Shown piece after piece: positions 1 through 7,938 of a stretch of 64,000 bases of DNA. The stretch is taken from contig JAEWPX010000030.1 in the NCBI GenBank assembly GCA_023399375.1, forward strand, positions 62,001 to 126,000, in the 5' to 3' direction. Each line of letters starts with the position of its first letter. Within the stretch, counting starts at the first letter, position 1. Position numbers and translations under genes: made by a program. The notes beneath the pieces were generated by a model. It did no database searches. It was not told the DNA's origin and saw only the letters and a program-made list of their open reading frames with translations. The DNA comes from Pseudomonadota bacterium (GTDB taxonomy: Bacteria; Desulfobacterota; Desulfovibrionia; Desulfovibrionales; Desulfovibrionaceae).

Positions 1-1
1 C

Positions 2-844
2 TACGGCGTCTGGCTGCGCCACCTGACCCTGCTGTGGCAGGACGGCATGCGGGAGATGCCGGCCAGCCTCGCCGAACTCGGCCCCGGCGACTCCCTGGGC
101 GTGGGGATCGCGGCCTTGCTCTCGGGTGTGGACCATTACGCGGCCCTGGACGTGGTGCGCCATGTCGATCCCGAGCGCTCCCTGGCCATGCTCGACGCGA
201 TCGCAGCGCTGCTCGCGCGGCGCGCCGCCCGGCCGAAGAAGGCCTGGCCGGACTGCGACCCGCTTTACGGCCCGGACGGCTTTCCCGGGCACATCCTGAC
301 GCCGCAACGCCTGGAACGCGCCCTGGCGCCGGCGCGCGTGGAGGCCATCCGCCGCGCCCTGGCCGGCCGGGGCCGCCCCGGGGATACGGTGTCCGTGGTC
401 TACCACGCGCCCTTCGACGACCCCGGGGTCATCGCCCCGGAGAGCGTGGACGTGGTCGTGTCCCAGGCCGTGCTCGAGCACGTGGTCGATCTCGACGCCT
501 GCCACCGCGCGCTTTACGCCTGGTTGCGGCCCGGCGGCCTGGCCGCGCACCACGTGGACCTCAAGTCCCACGGCATCAGCCGGGAGTGGAACGGTCATTG
601 GGAGTATTCCCCGTTCTGGTGGCGGCTGGTGGTGGGCAAAAAGCCCTACCTGCTCAACCGCGTGCCCTGTTCGGGCCAGCTGGCGGCCCTGGAACGTGCC
701 GGCTTCGAAATCGTCTCCGCGCGCACCGCACAGGGGCGGGGCATCGGCCGTGACCGCGCGGCCGCGGCCTTTCGCGGGCTGCCCGACTCGGATTTCCTCG
801 ACCGCAATCTCTTTTGCGTGGCGCGAAAGCCCGCCCGGCCATGA
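2..844 (+). CDS. SAM-dependent methyltransferase-like protein, 5' end outside window
   Basis: The reading frame is open to the left edge, so the true start lies upstream; 280 codons are visible. The layout fits class I methyltransferases of surface-glycan loci: a GPGDSLGVG stretch, a SQAVLEHVVDLD segment (the family's D/E-x-hydrophobic-EH motif), then LRPGGLAAHHVDLKSH, where such enzymes carry the post-motif strand. The SAM-binding loop is not classical. It overlaps the following glycosyltransferase start in an ATGA, so the two are probably translated together. The substrate is unknown; a sugar hydroxyl of the polysaccharide is the inferred target. Confidence 0.7.
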   Translation, partial: YGVWLRHLTLLWQDGMREMPASLAELGPGDSLGVGIAALLSGVDHYAALDVVRHVDPERSLAMLDAIAALLARRAARPKKAWPDCDPLYGPDGFPGHILTPQRLERALAPARVEAIRRALAGRGRPGDTVSVVYHAPFDDPGVIAPESVDVVVSQAVLEHVVDLDACHRALYAWLRPGGLAAHHVDLKSHGISREWNGHWEYSPFWWRLVVGKKPYLLNRVPCSGQLAALERAGFEIVSARTAQGRGIGRDRAAAAFRGLPDSDFLDRNLFCVARKPARP

Positions 845-1926
845 CCTCGGTCCTTTTCGTCAGCTCCACCCTGGGCGGCGGCGGCGCGGAGCGCGTGTTC
901 GCGACGCTGCTTACGCACCTGGACCGTGGCCGCTTCCGGCCCGCTCTGGCCCTGGTGCGCAAGACCGGCGGCTACCTCGCCGACGTGCCCGCCGACGTGC
1001 CCGTGCACGACCTGGGTTGCAGGACGCACCACACCGCTCCGCCCAAGCTCGTCGCGCTTATCCGCCGCCTGCGCCCGGACGCGGTCCTTTGCACGCACAG
1101 CCACGTCAATCTGATCCTCGGCATGTGCGCGCCCTTGCTGCCGCGCAAAACGCGCCTGATCGGACGCGAGACGGCCATCCTCAGCCGGCACACGAGGCAG
1201 TTTTCCCATCCCGCCCTGCACGACGCCGCCTACCGCCTGGCATACAAGGGGCTCGACCGGATGGTCTGCCAGTCCGCGGACATGCTCGCCGACCTGCGCG
1301 ACAACTACGGCCTGCCGCCGGCGAAAATGGTCATGCTGCCCAATCCCGTGGACACGGACCGGGTCGTGCGCGACGCGGACGCCGCCGCGAACCCCTATCC
1401 GCCGGGCGGGGTCGAACTCGTGAGCGTCGGCCGCCTGGCCCCGCAAAAGGGCTTCGACCTGCTCCTTGCCGCCGTCGCCGCCATGCGCACGCCGGGCGTG
1501 CGCCTCACCGTACTCGGCGAGGGCGGCGAACGGGACGCGCTCCTGGCCAAGGCCGCCTCGCTCGGCATCGCCGACGCCGTGCGCTTTCCCGGCTTCCAGG
1601 CCAATCCCTACCCGTACATGCGCCACGCCGACCTGTTCGTGCTGGCCTCGCGCTACGAGCCCTTTCCCAACGCCGTGCTGGAGGCCCTGGCCCTGGGCGC
1701 GCCCGTGGCCGCCTTCCGCTGCCCCGGCGGCATCGCCGAGATCGTGGTGGAGGGCCGGGACGGACGCACCGCGCCGGCCGGAGACGTGGCCGCCCTGGCC
1801 CGGGCCATGGACGACGCCCTGGCCGCGCGTCTTTCCCGCGAGGCCATCCGCCGCCGCGCCCGGGAACGCTTCGACGTGTCCGTGGTCGTGCCGCAGTACG
1901 AGCGGGTGCTGGCCGGCGACGCCTGA
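841..1926 (+). CDS. GT4-family glycosyltransferase
   Basis: A 361-residue retaining glycosyltransferase of the GT-B fold, expected to act at the cytoplasmic membrane. The N-terminus has the glycine-rich acceptor loop GGGGAERV (residues 12-19). The C-terminal donor domain has VSVGRLAPQKGFDLLL (about 195-209) and the E-x7-E motif at E273 and E281 (EPFPNAVLE), as in GT4 enzymes. An in-frame ATG exists 27 bases upstream, but the ATG overlapping the previous stop as ATGA gives the normal family N-terminus and was chosen. The sugar donor is not predictable. Confidence 0.88.
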   Translation: MTSVLFVSSTLGGGGAERVFATLLTHLDRGRFRPALALVRKTGGYLADVPADVPVHDLGCRTHHTAPPKLVALIRRLRPDAVLCTHSHVNLILGMCAPLLPRKTRLIGRETAILSRHTRQFSHPALHDAAYRLAYKGLDRMVCQSADMLADLRDNYGLPPAKMVMLPNPVDTDRVVRDADAAANPYPPGGVELVSVGRLAPQKGFDLLLAAVAAMRTPGVRLTVLGEGGERDALLAKAASLGIADAVRFPGFQANPYPYMRHADLFVLASRYEPFPNAVLEALALGAPVAAFRCPGGIAEIVVEGRDGRTAPAGDVAALARAMDDALAARLSREAIRRRARERFDVSVVVPQYERVLAGDA

Positions 1927-2031
1927 GGCGACAGGGCGCGCCGGCCGGCTTGCCTCGCGCCGGGCGAGACGGTAGGGTGCCGGCCACTTCAGGGCAGGCG
2001 GCCGCGCGCCGCGCCAAACCAGGGATAATCT

Positions 2032-3945
2032 ATGCTCGTCGTCTCGCTCACGCTCGTTTTCGTCCTCTACTACGTCGCCATGTCCCTGGCCTGCGGCGAG
2101 GGCGCGTGCCGCCTGGCCGGCGACGCGCAGGGCCCGGACGACCCGCGCCGCAGGCTGGCCTGGTTCCTGCTCGGCACGGGCTTCGCCCCCTTCGCCATCG
2201 GCCTGCTCCAGACCACGTTCCTCATCCTCTTCGCCGGACTGCCCTACTCCTGGCTCGGCGTCTTCCACGGCCTCGTCGCCGTGGCGCTCCTTGCATGGTG
2301 CCGTAAGGGCCTTGGCGAGACCTGGCGCGCGGCCGCGGCCTATGCGGCGGCAGTCGCGCCGGCCAGCCGACGCGTGGGCGCGGCCTGCGTGGCCGGGGCC
2401 TTGGCCGTGCTCGTCTATTTCACGGCGCAGTATGCGATCCGGCCCATCTGGCACGGCGACACCCTGACCTACGGCGTGGAGAGCAAGGCGCTCATGGACC
2501 ACCGTTCCTACACCTCCCGGCTCAAGGTGACGCCCCAGCCCGGCCCGGACACCAACTACATCCGCTTCAACGACCACCCCATCACCTACATCGGCTACCT
2601 CAACGCGGCCATGGCCTTTTCCCCGGACCGCACCCAGGATCTGGCCTTTCGCGCCGCGCTCGAGCTGCAAAACCTGTCCCTGGCCGTGGTCGTGCTGGGG
2701 CTTGGGCTTCGCGCGGGCGGCTTCGCCGCGGTTTTTTCCCTGTGCCTGCTCCTTTTCGCCCAGTATTTCGGCATGCTCATGAGCATGGGTTCGCGCAGCG
2801 CCTTCAACCTCATTCCGATGCTCCAGGCCCTGGGCTTCCTGCGCGCCCGCCCCAGGGGCGAGGCCAAAGCCGTGGCCGATGCGGTCCTGCCGTTTCTCGC
2901 GCTGCTTTTCCTGTGGAACTCCCATTCGAGCAGCCTCATGGTCGCGCCGCTTCTTTTCGCGGCCATGCTCGCGGTCACGCCCGGCGTCCGGCCGCGGCTG
3001 GCCCTGACCGGGGCCTTCGCCCTGGCCATCCTGCTCGGGGCCAACCACCTGATCGTGTCCAAGCTGGAGACCGGGGAACTGCTCGGCAACGAATTCCGTT
3101 CCGCCAACTTCGTGACCATCACGAAGCCCGACATCTGGACCCCGCCGCCCGCGCCCGATCCGGGGCTCGCGCTTTTGCCCGAGCGCCTGGCCCACCAGTA
3201 CAAGGAGGACGGGCCGCTGGTGCCGCTGACGTTCGTGGCCCTGGCGCTCACCGGCTGGGCGGCGCTGCGGCGCAGGCGGCTTGCCCGGCCGCTGGTCGCG
3301 GCCGCGCTGCTGCTGCTCGTCTACGAGGCGATCATCCTCGGCTTTTTCGATTTCCTGAGCCGCCACCTGAGCATGGGGCACTACACCGTGCCCCGCTTCC
3401 GCTTCTCCATCTACCCGCTGACGGCGTTCGTGCTCGCCGGCGGCGTGTGCGCGAACCTGCGCGAAAGCGCGCGGCGCGCGCGGGCCTGCAATGTCCTGGC
3501 GGTCCTGCTCCTGGTTTCGGGCGCGGCCATGGCCATCGGCCACTGGTGGGGCCCGCGCACGGACATCCAGGTCGTGCGCCAGGCGAACATTCTGCAGCTG
3601 CTCGAAAACGCGGACAGCTGCTGGTGGCGGGTGGACAATGCCCTCACGGACGCGGGCGCGCCGGCGGACGCCCTGATCCTCACGGACTCGCCGGTCATCC
3701 CCTGGTACTACACCGACCGCAACGTCATGTGCATCCAGGACACCCGGCTCTACGACGCGCAGCGCACGACCGATCCCGAGACGGCGCGCCGGGCGCTCAA
3801 CGATTTCGGCGTGGAATGGATGGTGCTCAGCAAGGCCAAGTACCTGTCGGGCACGGCCATGGGCGTGGTGGTGGAGCAGGATTTCGAAAAGGCCGGCGAC
3901 TGCCGCTACGACGAATACTTCCGGCGCAAGGCCGCGGCGCGATGA
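2032..3945 (+). CDS. Polytopic membrane protein, probable GT-C-like or glycan-assembly protein
   Basis: A 637-residue protein with many hydrophobic segments (roughly residues 3-20, 43-95, 108-125, 205-245, 275-330, 395-440 and 455-505). A soluble C-terminal part of about 125 residues includes ILTDSPVIPWYYTDRN. Such proteins in polysaccharide clusters are usually GT-C glycosyltransferases using polyprenyl-phosphate sugars, or polymerases. I see no diagnostic DxD or ExD loop that decides it. AGGGA lies 7 bases before the ATG. It converges on the epimerase gene with only 7 bases between the stop codons. Confidence 0.7.
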   Translation: MLVVSLTLVFVLYYVAMSLACGEGACRLAGDAQGPDDPRRRLAWFLLGTGFAPFAIGLLQTTFLILFAGLPYSWLGVFHGLVAVALLAWCRKGLGETWRAAAAYAAAVAPASRRVGAACVAGALAVLVYFTAQYAIRPIWHGDTLTYGVESKALMDHRSYTSRLKVTPQPGPDTNYIRFNDHPITYIGYLNAAMAFSPDRTQDLAFRAALELQNLSLAVVVLGLGLRAGGFAAVFSLCLLLFAQYFGMLMSMGSRSAFNLIPMLQALGFLRARPRGEAKAVADAVLPFLALLFLWNSHSSSLMVAPLLFAAMLAVTPGVRPRLALTGAFALAILLGANHLIVSKLETGELLGNEFRSANFVTITKPDIWTPPPAPDPGLALLPERLAHQYKEDGPLVPLTFVALALTGWAALRRRRLARPLVAAALLLLVYEAIILGFFDFLSRHLSMGHYTVPRFRFSIYPLTAFVLAGGVCANLRESARRARACNVLAVLLLVSGAAMAIGHWWGPRTDIQVVRQANILQLLENADSCWWRVDNALTDAGAPADALILTDSPVIPWYYTDRNVMCIQDTRLYDAQRTTDPETARRALNDFGVEWMVLSKAKYLSGTAMGVVVEQDFEKAGDCRYDEYFRRKAAAR

Positions 3946-3952
3946 GCGGGGG

Positions 3953-4894
3953 TCACGCGCCGAAACGGGCGGCGAAGGCCTCTGCCGTGCGGCGCAGGCC
4001 CTCTTCCAGGTCCACGCGCGGCGTCCAGCCGTAGAGCGCGCGGGCCAGGCCGATGTCCAGGTAGTTGGCCGGCACGTCGAAGCCGCGGGCCGGCCGGCGC
4101 TCGATCGCCACGGGCCGCCCGAGCGCGCGGCCGACGCCTGCGAGCACGTCGCCGACGCTGCGCCCCTCGCCCGAACCCACGTTGACCGTGACTCCGGTCG
4201 GGGCTCCTTCCAGGCAACGCAGGAAAAAATCCGCGAAATCGTCGATGTAGAGGTAGTCGCGCACCACCGAGCCGTCGCCGTACACGGCGACGGGCTCGCC
4301 GCGAAGCGCCCGCAGCATGGCCACGGCCACGAGCCCCTGGGGGCGAAACGGCGACTGCCCCGGCCCGTAGACGTTGGACGGCCGGAAAATGACGTGCTCC
4401 AGGCCGTTTCGCGCGCCAAAAAAGCGCACCGCGCTTTCCACGGCGTGCTTGATCAGGCCGTAGGAGGAGATGGGCGCGGGCACGGCGGTCTCGGGCACGG
4501 GCAGCGCCCGCGGCACGCCGTAGACCGTGCCGCCCGAGGAGCAGTAGAGCAGGCGGCGCGTGCCGGCCTCGGCGCACAGCGTCAGCAGGCCCCAGGCCGC
4601 GGCCAGGTTGGCGAGCAGGTCGGTCTGCGGGTCGGCCTCGGCGGTTTGCGGCAGGGTGGCGTCGGCGAAATGAGCCACGTAGGCCGCGCCGGCAACGGCC
4701 CGGCGCAGGCGCGCGCGGTCGGCGATGTCCCCGGCGAGGTATTCCACGCCGGGGACGGCCCCTTCTTCGGGCCTGCCGCGGCGGGAGTAGACCCGCACGC
4801 GGTAGCCGCGCGCGCAAAGGGGCGCGAGCAGGCTTGCGCCGAGAAAGCCCGTGCCGCCGAGCACCAGGACGCGCGCGCCCTCAGCTTTCGCCAC
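3953..4894 (-). CDS. NAD-dependent sugar epimerase/dehydratase (extended SDR)
   Basis: A 313-residue extended short-chain dehydrogenase acting on a nucleotide sugar. The NAD-binding glycine motif GGTGFLG is at residues 13-19, the active-site segment CSSGGTVYG near 118-126 and the catalytic Y-x3-K at Y145/K149 (SSYGLIK). FRPSNVYGPGQ, after the active site, is typical of GalE/RmlB-like enzymes. The start is a GTG overlapping the stop of the upstream glycosyltransferase, which puts the Rossmann motif at the usual place; longer readings run into that gene. The exact reaction (4-epimerisation, reduction or dehydration) is not resolved. Confidence 0.85.
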   Translation of the reverse strand: MAKAEGARVLVLGGTGFLGASLLAPLCARGYRVRVYSRRGRPEEGAVPGVEYLAGDIADRARLRRAVAGAAYVAHFADATLPQTAEADPQTDLLANLAAAWGLLTLCAEAGTRRLLYCSSGGTVYGVPRALPVPETAVPAPISSYGLIKHAVESAVRFFGARNGLEHVIFRPSNVYGPGQSPFRPQGLVAVAMLRALRGEPVAVYGDGSVVRDYLYIDDFADFFLRCLEGAPTGVTVNVGSGEGRSVGDVLAGVGRALGRPVAIERRPARGFDVPANYLDIGLARALYGWTPRVDLEEGLRRTAEAFAARFGA

Positions 4895-6080
4895 GGTCCG
4901 GCCCGTCCGCACCGGCGAGCAGCCGGTCGTAAAGGGTCTCCAGGGCCGCTTCTCCCTGCCGCAGATCGAGCGCCGTGCGCGCGCGCGTCCCGGCGGCGCG
5001 GCCCAGGCGCTCGCGCAGTTCCCGGTCGGCGAGCAGCCGCTCCAGGGCGTCGGCCAGGGCGAGCGGGTCGCGCTCGGGCACGAGCAGGCCGTGCGCGCCG
5101 TTTTCGATGATCGTCGGAATGCCGGAGTGGAAGGTGGAGAGCACGGGCAGTCCCGAGGCCATGGCCTCGACGATGGCTCCGGGGATACCTTCCATCTCCC
5201 CGGCCGGGCCGGTGACGCTCGGGTGCACGAACACGTCGGCCTCGCGGTAGGCCGCGACCATCTCCGGCGAGCCGTAGACGACCGGCCCGGTGAAGCGCAC
5301 ATGCCCGGCCAGGCCGTAGGCCTCGGTCAGGCGCAAAAGCTCCTCGCGCAGGGGGCCGTCGCCAACGAGGCGCAGCACGAAACCGTCCCGGCCCCGGGCG
5401 CGCAGTTCGCGCAGGGCGGCGAGCAGCACGGCATGGCCCTTCTGGTGCTCGAAGGAGGCGAGCAGCAGCAGGCGCACCGGCCCCGCCGGCTCGGGGTATT
5501 CGCGTTCGGGAAAGGCGAAATGCGAGGTGTCCGTGCCGAAATAGTGCACGAGGAGCTTCTCCCCGGGGCAGCCCAGGGCAAGCAGCGCGTCGCGCATCTC
5601 CCGGCTCATGGCCAGGATGCGCGTGGCCGGGGCGAAGACGTTTCGCCGCAGGAAGCGGCGGCCATAGCCCCAGTACATGTCCGGGAACGAGGAGCAGTCG
5701 TAGCCGTAGAACGAGACCACGCACGGGATTCCGGCCTGGCGCATGAGCGGGGCGTACATGCCGGCGTCGGAGCCGTAGTGGAAATGGAGCAGCGACGCGC
5801 CGTGCTGCGCGAGAAAGCGGCGGATGCGGCGCACGTCGCGGCCCGACAGGCGGTAGGCCAGCTTGAAAAGCGCCCTGTCCAGGGCATTCGCGCCGCGGCT
5901 CAGGTCGAGCAGCGGCAGGCCGGCGGCCGTGTCCGGGGCGGCGTAGCCGCCGTCGTCGCGGCCGGAAAAATGCTTGAAGACCACGGCCGGCGCGTAGCGC
6001 GCGTGCCCGAGGATCTGGTTGCGGATGAACGAGGCCCGCAACTGGGTCGATTTCCGCACGAAGTGGACAACGGTTTTCAT
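4881..6080 (-). CDS. GT4-family glycosyltransferase
   Basis: A 399-residue GT-B glycosyltransferase. The N-terminal domain starts MKTVVHFVRKSTQLRASFI and contains LHFHYGSDAG and VSFYGYD. The donor domain has LLLLASFEHQKGHAVLL, then EGIPGAIVE, which supplies the E-x7-E donor site, followed by MASGLPV. Two in-frame ATGs lie 15 and 24 bases upstream without a clear ribosome site; the ATG giving MKTVVHF was preferred because GT4 proteins begin at this strand. It overlaps the downstream epimerase by 14 bases, so the pair is co-translated. Acceptor and donor are unknown. Confidence 0.87.
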   Translation of the reverse strand: MKTVVHFVRKSTQLRASFIRNQILGHARYAPAVVFKHFSGRDDGGYAAPDTAAGLPLLDLSRGANALDRALFKLAYRLSGRDVRRIRRFLAQHGASLLHFHYGSDAGMYAPLMRQAGIPCVVSFYGYDCSSFPDMYWGYGRRFLRRNVFAPATRILAMSREMRDALLALGCPGEKLLVHYFGTDTSHFAFPEREYPEPAGPVRLLLLASFEHQKGHAVLLAALRELRARGRDGFVLRLVGDGPLREELLRLTEAYGLAGHVRFTGPVVYGSPEMVAAYREADVFVHPSVTGPAGEMEGIPGAIVEAMASGLPVLSTFHSGIPTIIENGAHGLLVPERDPLALADALERLLADRELRERLGRAAGTRARTALDLRQGEAALETLYDRLLAGADGPDRGES

Positions 6081-6210
6081 GGGTGCGCCGTGCATCGGCG
6101 TGAGCATTAGCGGGAATGGCGGGCGCGGGCAAGCCGCCGCGTCGCGACGGCCTGCCCGTTCCGGTTGTCGGTGCCGTGTCCCGCGAAGAATGCCGCCCTT
6201 ACCAAATACC

Positions 6211-6229
6211 GCCGTCTTTTCGGGACGGC
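6211..6229 (-). terminator. Weak hairpin after the WbpB/WbpD fusion gene
   Basis: A perfect 6-bp stem (gccgtc/gacggc) with a 7-base loop lies 4 bases beyond the stop of the fused dehydrogenase/acetyltransferase gene. No T-run follows on the minus strand, so it is a poor intrinsic terminator. It may only shield the mRNA end. Confidence 0.25.
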
Positions 6230-6232
6230 CGG

Positions 6233-7804
6233 CTAGGCCTTGGGCGCGAGGCCGAACGGCCCTTCCTCGTAGGCTTCGCCGCATTTCTCGCAGACGAGCC
6301 CCACGGGCAGCTTCTCGCCGCACGTGCACATCCAGCCGATGCGCCGCGCCGGGTTGCCGACGACCAGCGCGTGGTCGGGCACGTCGTGGGTGACCACCGA
6401 GCCGGCCCCGACGAAGGCGTGGCGGCCGACGGTGTTGCCGCAGACGATGGTGCAGTTGGCGCCGAGCGTCGCACCCTTGCGCACCAGGGTCTCGCGCAGT
6501 TCGGCCATGCGCGGGATGTGGGCGCGCGGATTGAAGATGTTGGTGAAGACCATGGACGGGCCGCAGAACACGTCGTCTTCCAGGGTGACGCCCTTGTAGA
6601 CCGAGACGTTGTTCTGGATCTTGCACCCCTCGCCCACGGAGACGTCCGGGCCGATGACCACGTTCTGGCCGACATTGGTGCGCTTGCCGACCGTGGAGCC
6701 GGAAAGGACGTGGCTGAAGTGCCAGATTTTGGCGCCCGCGCCGATGCTCGCGCCGGCGTCCACCACGGCGGTCCCGTGGACGAAATAGTCCTTTTCCTTG
6801 GCGGCGGGGGCGGGAGCGGCGGCGGGCTTGCAGCCGTCCAGGCAGGCCTGGCTGGCGTTTAGGACTTCGAGCACGCGCAGCCCTTCCCGGCCGTCGGTTG
6901 TGGGCGTGCGGCCCGTGGCCATGCAGGTCAGGAAGTGCTCGCACTCCAGACGCAGGGGTTCGGACTCGGGCAGGACCACGGCTTCGGGCGCGGCCTTGGC
7001 CGGCACGGGCACGTTCTTCTCCCAGCGGATCTCGTGGGGATAGAGCGCGAGCTTCTCGGCCCAGGGCAGGGTGTCGTCGAAGACGGCCATCTTCTTTTCC
7101 CCGACCACCACGAGCTTTTGCTCCTTGAACGGGTGCAGCCAGGAGACGAAGATGTGCGCCTTGAGCCCGGAGGGAAAATTGAGGTGGGTCGTGGTCACGT
7201 CGGCGATCTTCTTGTGCAGGTAGTTGCCGCCGATGGCCATGACCTGGTCGGGCATCTCGCCGGCCAGGGACAGGATCATGGAGATGTCGTGGGGCGCGAA
7301 CGACCAGAGGATGTTCTCCTCGCGCCGGATCTTGCCCAGGTTCAGGCGGTGGGAATAGATATAGTTGATCTTGCCGAGCGCGCCCGAGGCGACCAGCTCC
7401 TTGAGGCGCAAAAAGGCCGGATGGTAGTGCAGCAGGTGCCCGACCATGAGGATGCGCTTTTTCTCTTCGGCCAGGGCGATGAGTTCGCGGCCTTCGCGTT
7501 CGTCGAGCACCAGCGGCTTCTCCACGAACAGGTGCTTGCCGGCCAGCAGCACTTCCCGGGCCAGGGCGTAGTGGGTTTCGGCCGGGGTGGCGATGACCAC
7601 GCCGTCCACGGCGTCGTTGGACAGGACGTCGGCCAGGGCCATGCAGGTTTCGAGGCCGGGATATTGCTCGGCGAACGCGCCGAGGATGGCCTCGTTCTTG
7701 TCGCAGACCATGGCCAACGCGCCCAGGGCGTGAAAGTTGCGTACGAGGTTCTTGCCCCAGTAACCGGAGCCGATCACCGCCACGCGCTTGATGGAATCGC
7801 TCAT
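6233..7804 (-). CDS. Fused Gfo/Idh/MocA dehydrogenase and left-handed beta-helix N-acetyltransferase (WbpB-WbpD type)
   Basis: A 523-residue fusion of two consecutive-pathway enzymes. Residues 1-325 are a Gfo/Idh/MocA oxidoreductase: NAD loop GSGYWGKN (12-19) and the conserved VEKPL with the catalytic Lys at 96. A linker rich in Ala/Pro (328-338) leads to a hexapeptide-repeat acyltransferase (about 340-490) ending in VVGNPARRIGW. The tail holds a four-Cys putative zinc knuckle (C493, C495, C505, C508). In Pseudomonas, separate WbpB and WbpD oxidise C3 of UDP-GlcNAcA and later acetylate the 3-amine. The intervening aminotransferase (WbpE type) is not in this window. GAGGAA precedes the chosen ATG. 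Confidence 0.88.
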   Translation of the reverse strand: MSDSIKRVAVIGSGYWGKNLVRNFHALGALAMVCDKNEAILGAFAEQYPGLETCMALADVLSNDAVDGVVIATPAETHYALAREVLLAGKHLFVEKPLVLDEREGRELIALAEEKKRILMVGHLLHYHPAFLRLKELVASGALGKINYIYSHRLNLGKIRREENILWSFAPHDISMILSLAGEMPDQVMAIGGNYLHKKIADVTTTHLNFPSGLKAHIFVSWLHPFKEQKLVVVGEKKMAVFDDTLPWAEKLALYPHEIRWEKNVPVPAKAAPEAVVLPESEPLRLECEHFLTCMATGRTPTTDGREGLRVLEVLNASQACLDGCKPAAAPAPAAKEKDYFVHGTAVVDAGASIGAGAKIWHFSHVLSGSTVGKRTNVGQNVVIGPDVSVGEGCKIQNNVSVYKGVTLEDDVFCGPSMVFTNIFNPRAHIPRMAELRETLVRKGATLGANCTIVCGNTVGRHAFVGAGSVVTHDVPDHALVVGNPARRIGWMCTCGEKLPVGLVCEKCGEAYEEGPFGLAPKA

Positions 7805-7938
7805 GATGTTCCTCGACGGCGCCGCACGCGAAAAGGGAATCGTGACGGGCGTCTGTTGCAGTTGTCCTGGCCGGTTCGTAGCCCAATGACGGCCGGGGCG
7901 CAATGACGGCGGAAGGTGGTTGTCGAGTTGACCCGAAT

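Noticed and set aside
646..4419. A 1257-codon open frame on the minus strand
   Set aside because: It is antisense to the clear GT4 and membrane-protein genes and has Arg/Gly/Pro-rich composition typical of shadow frames in GC-rich DNA; no domain is visible.
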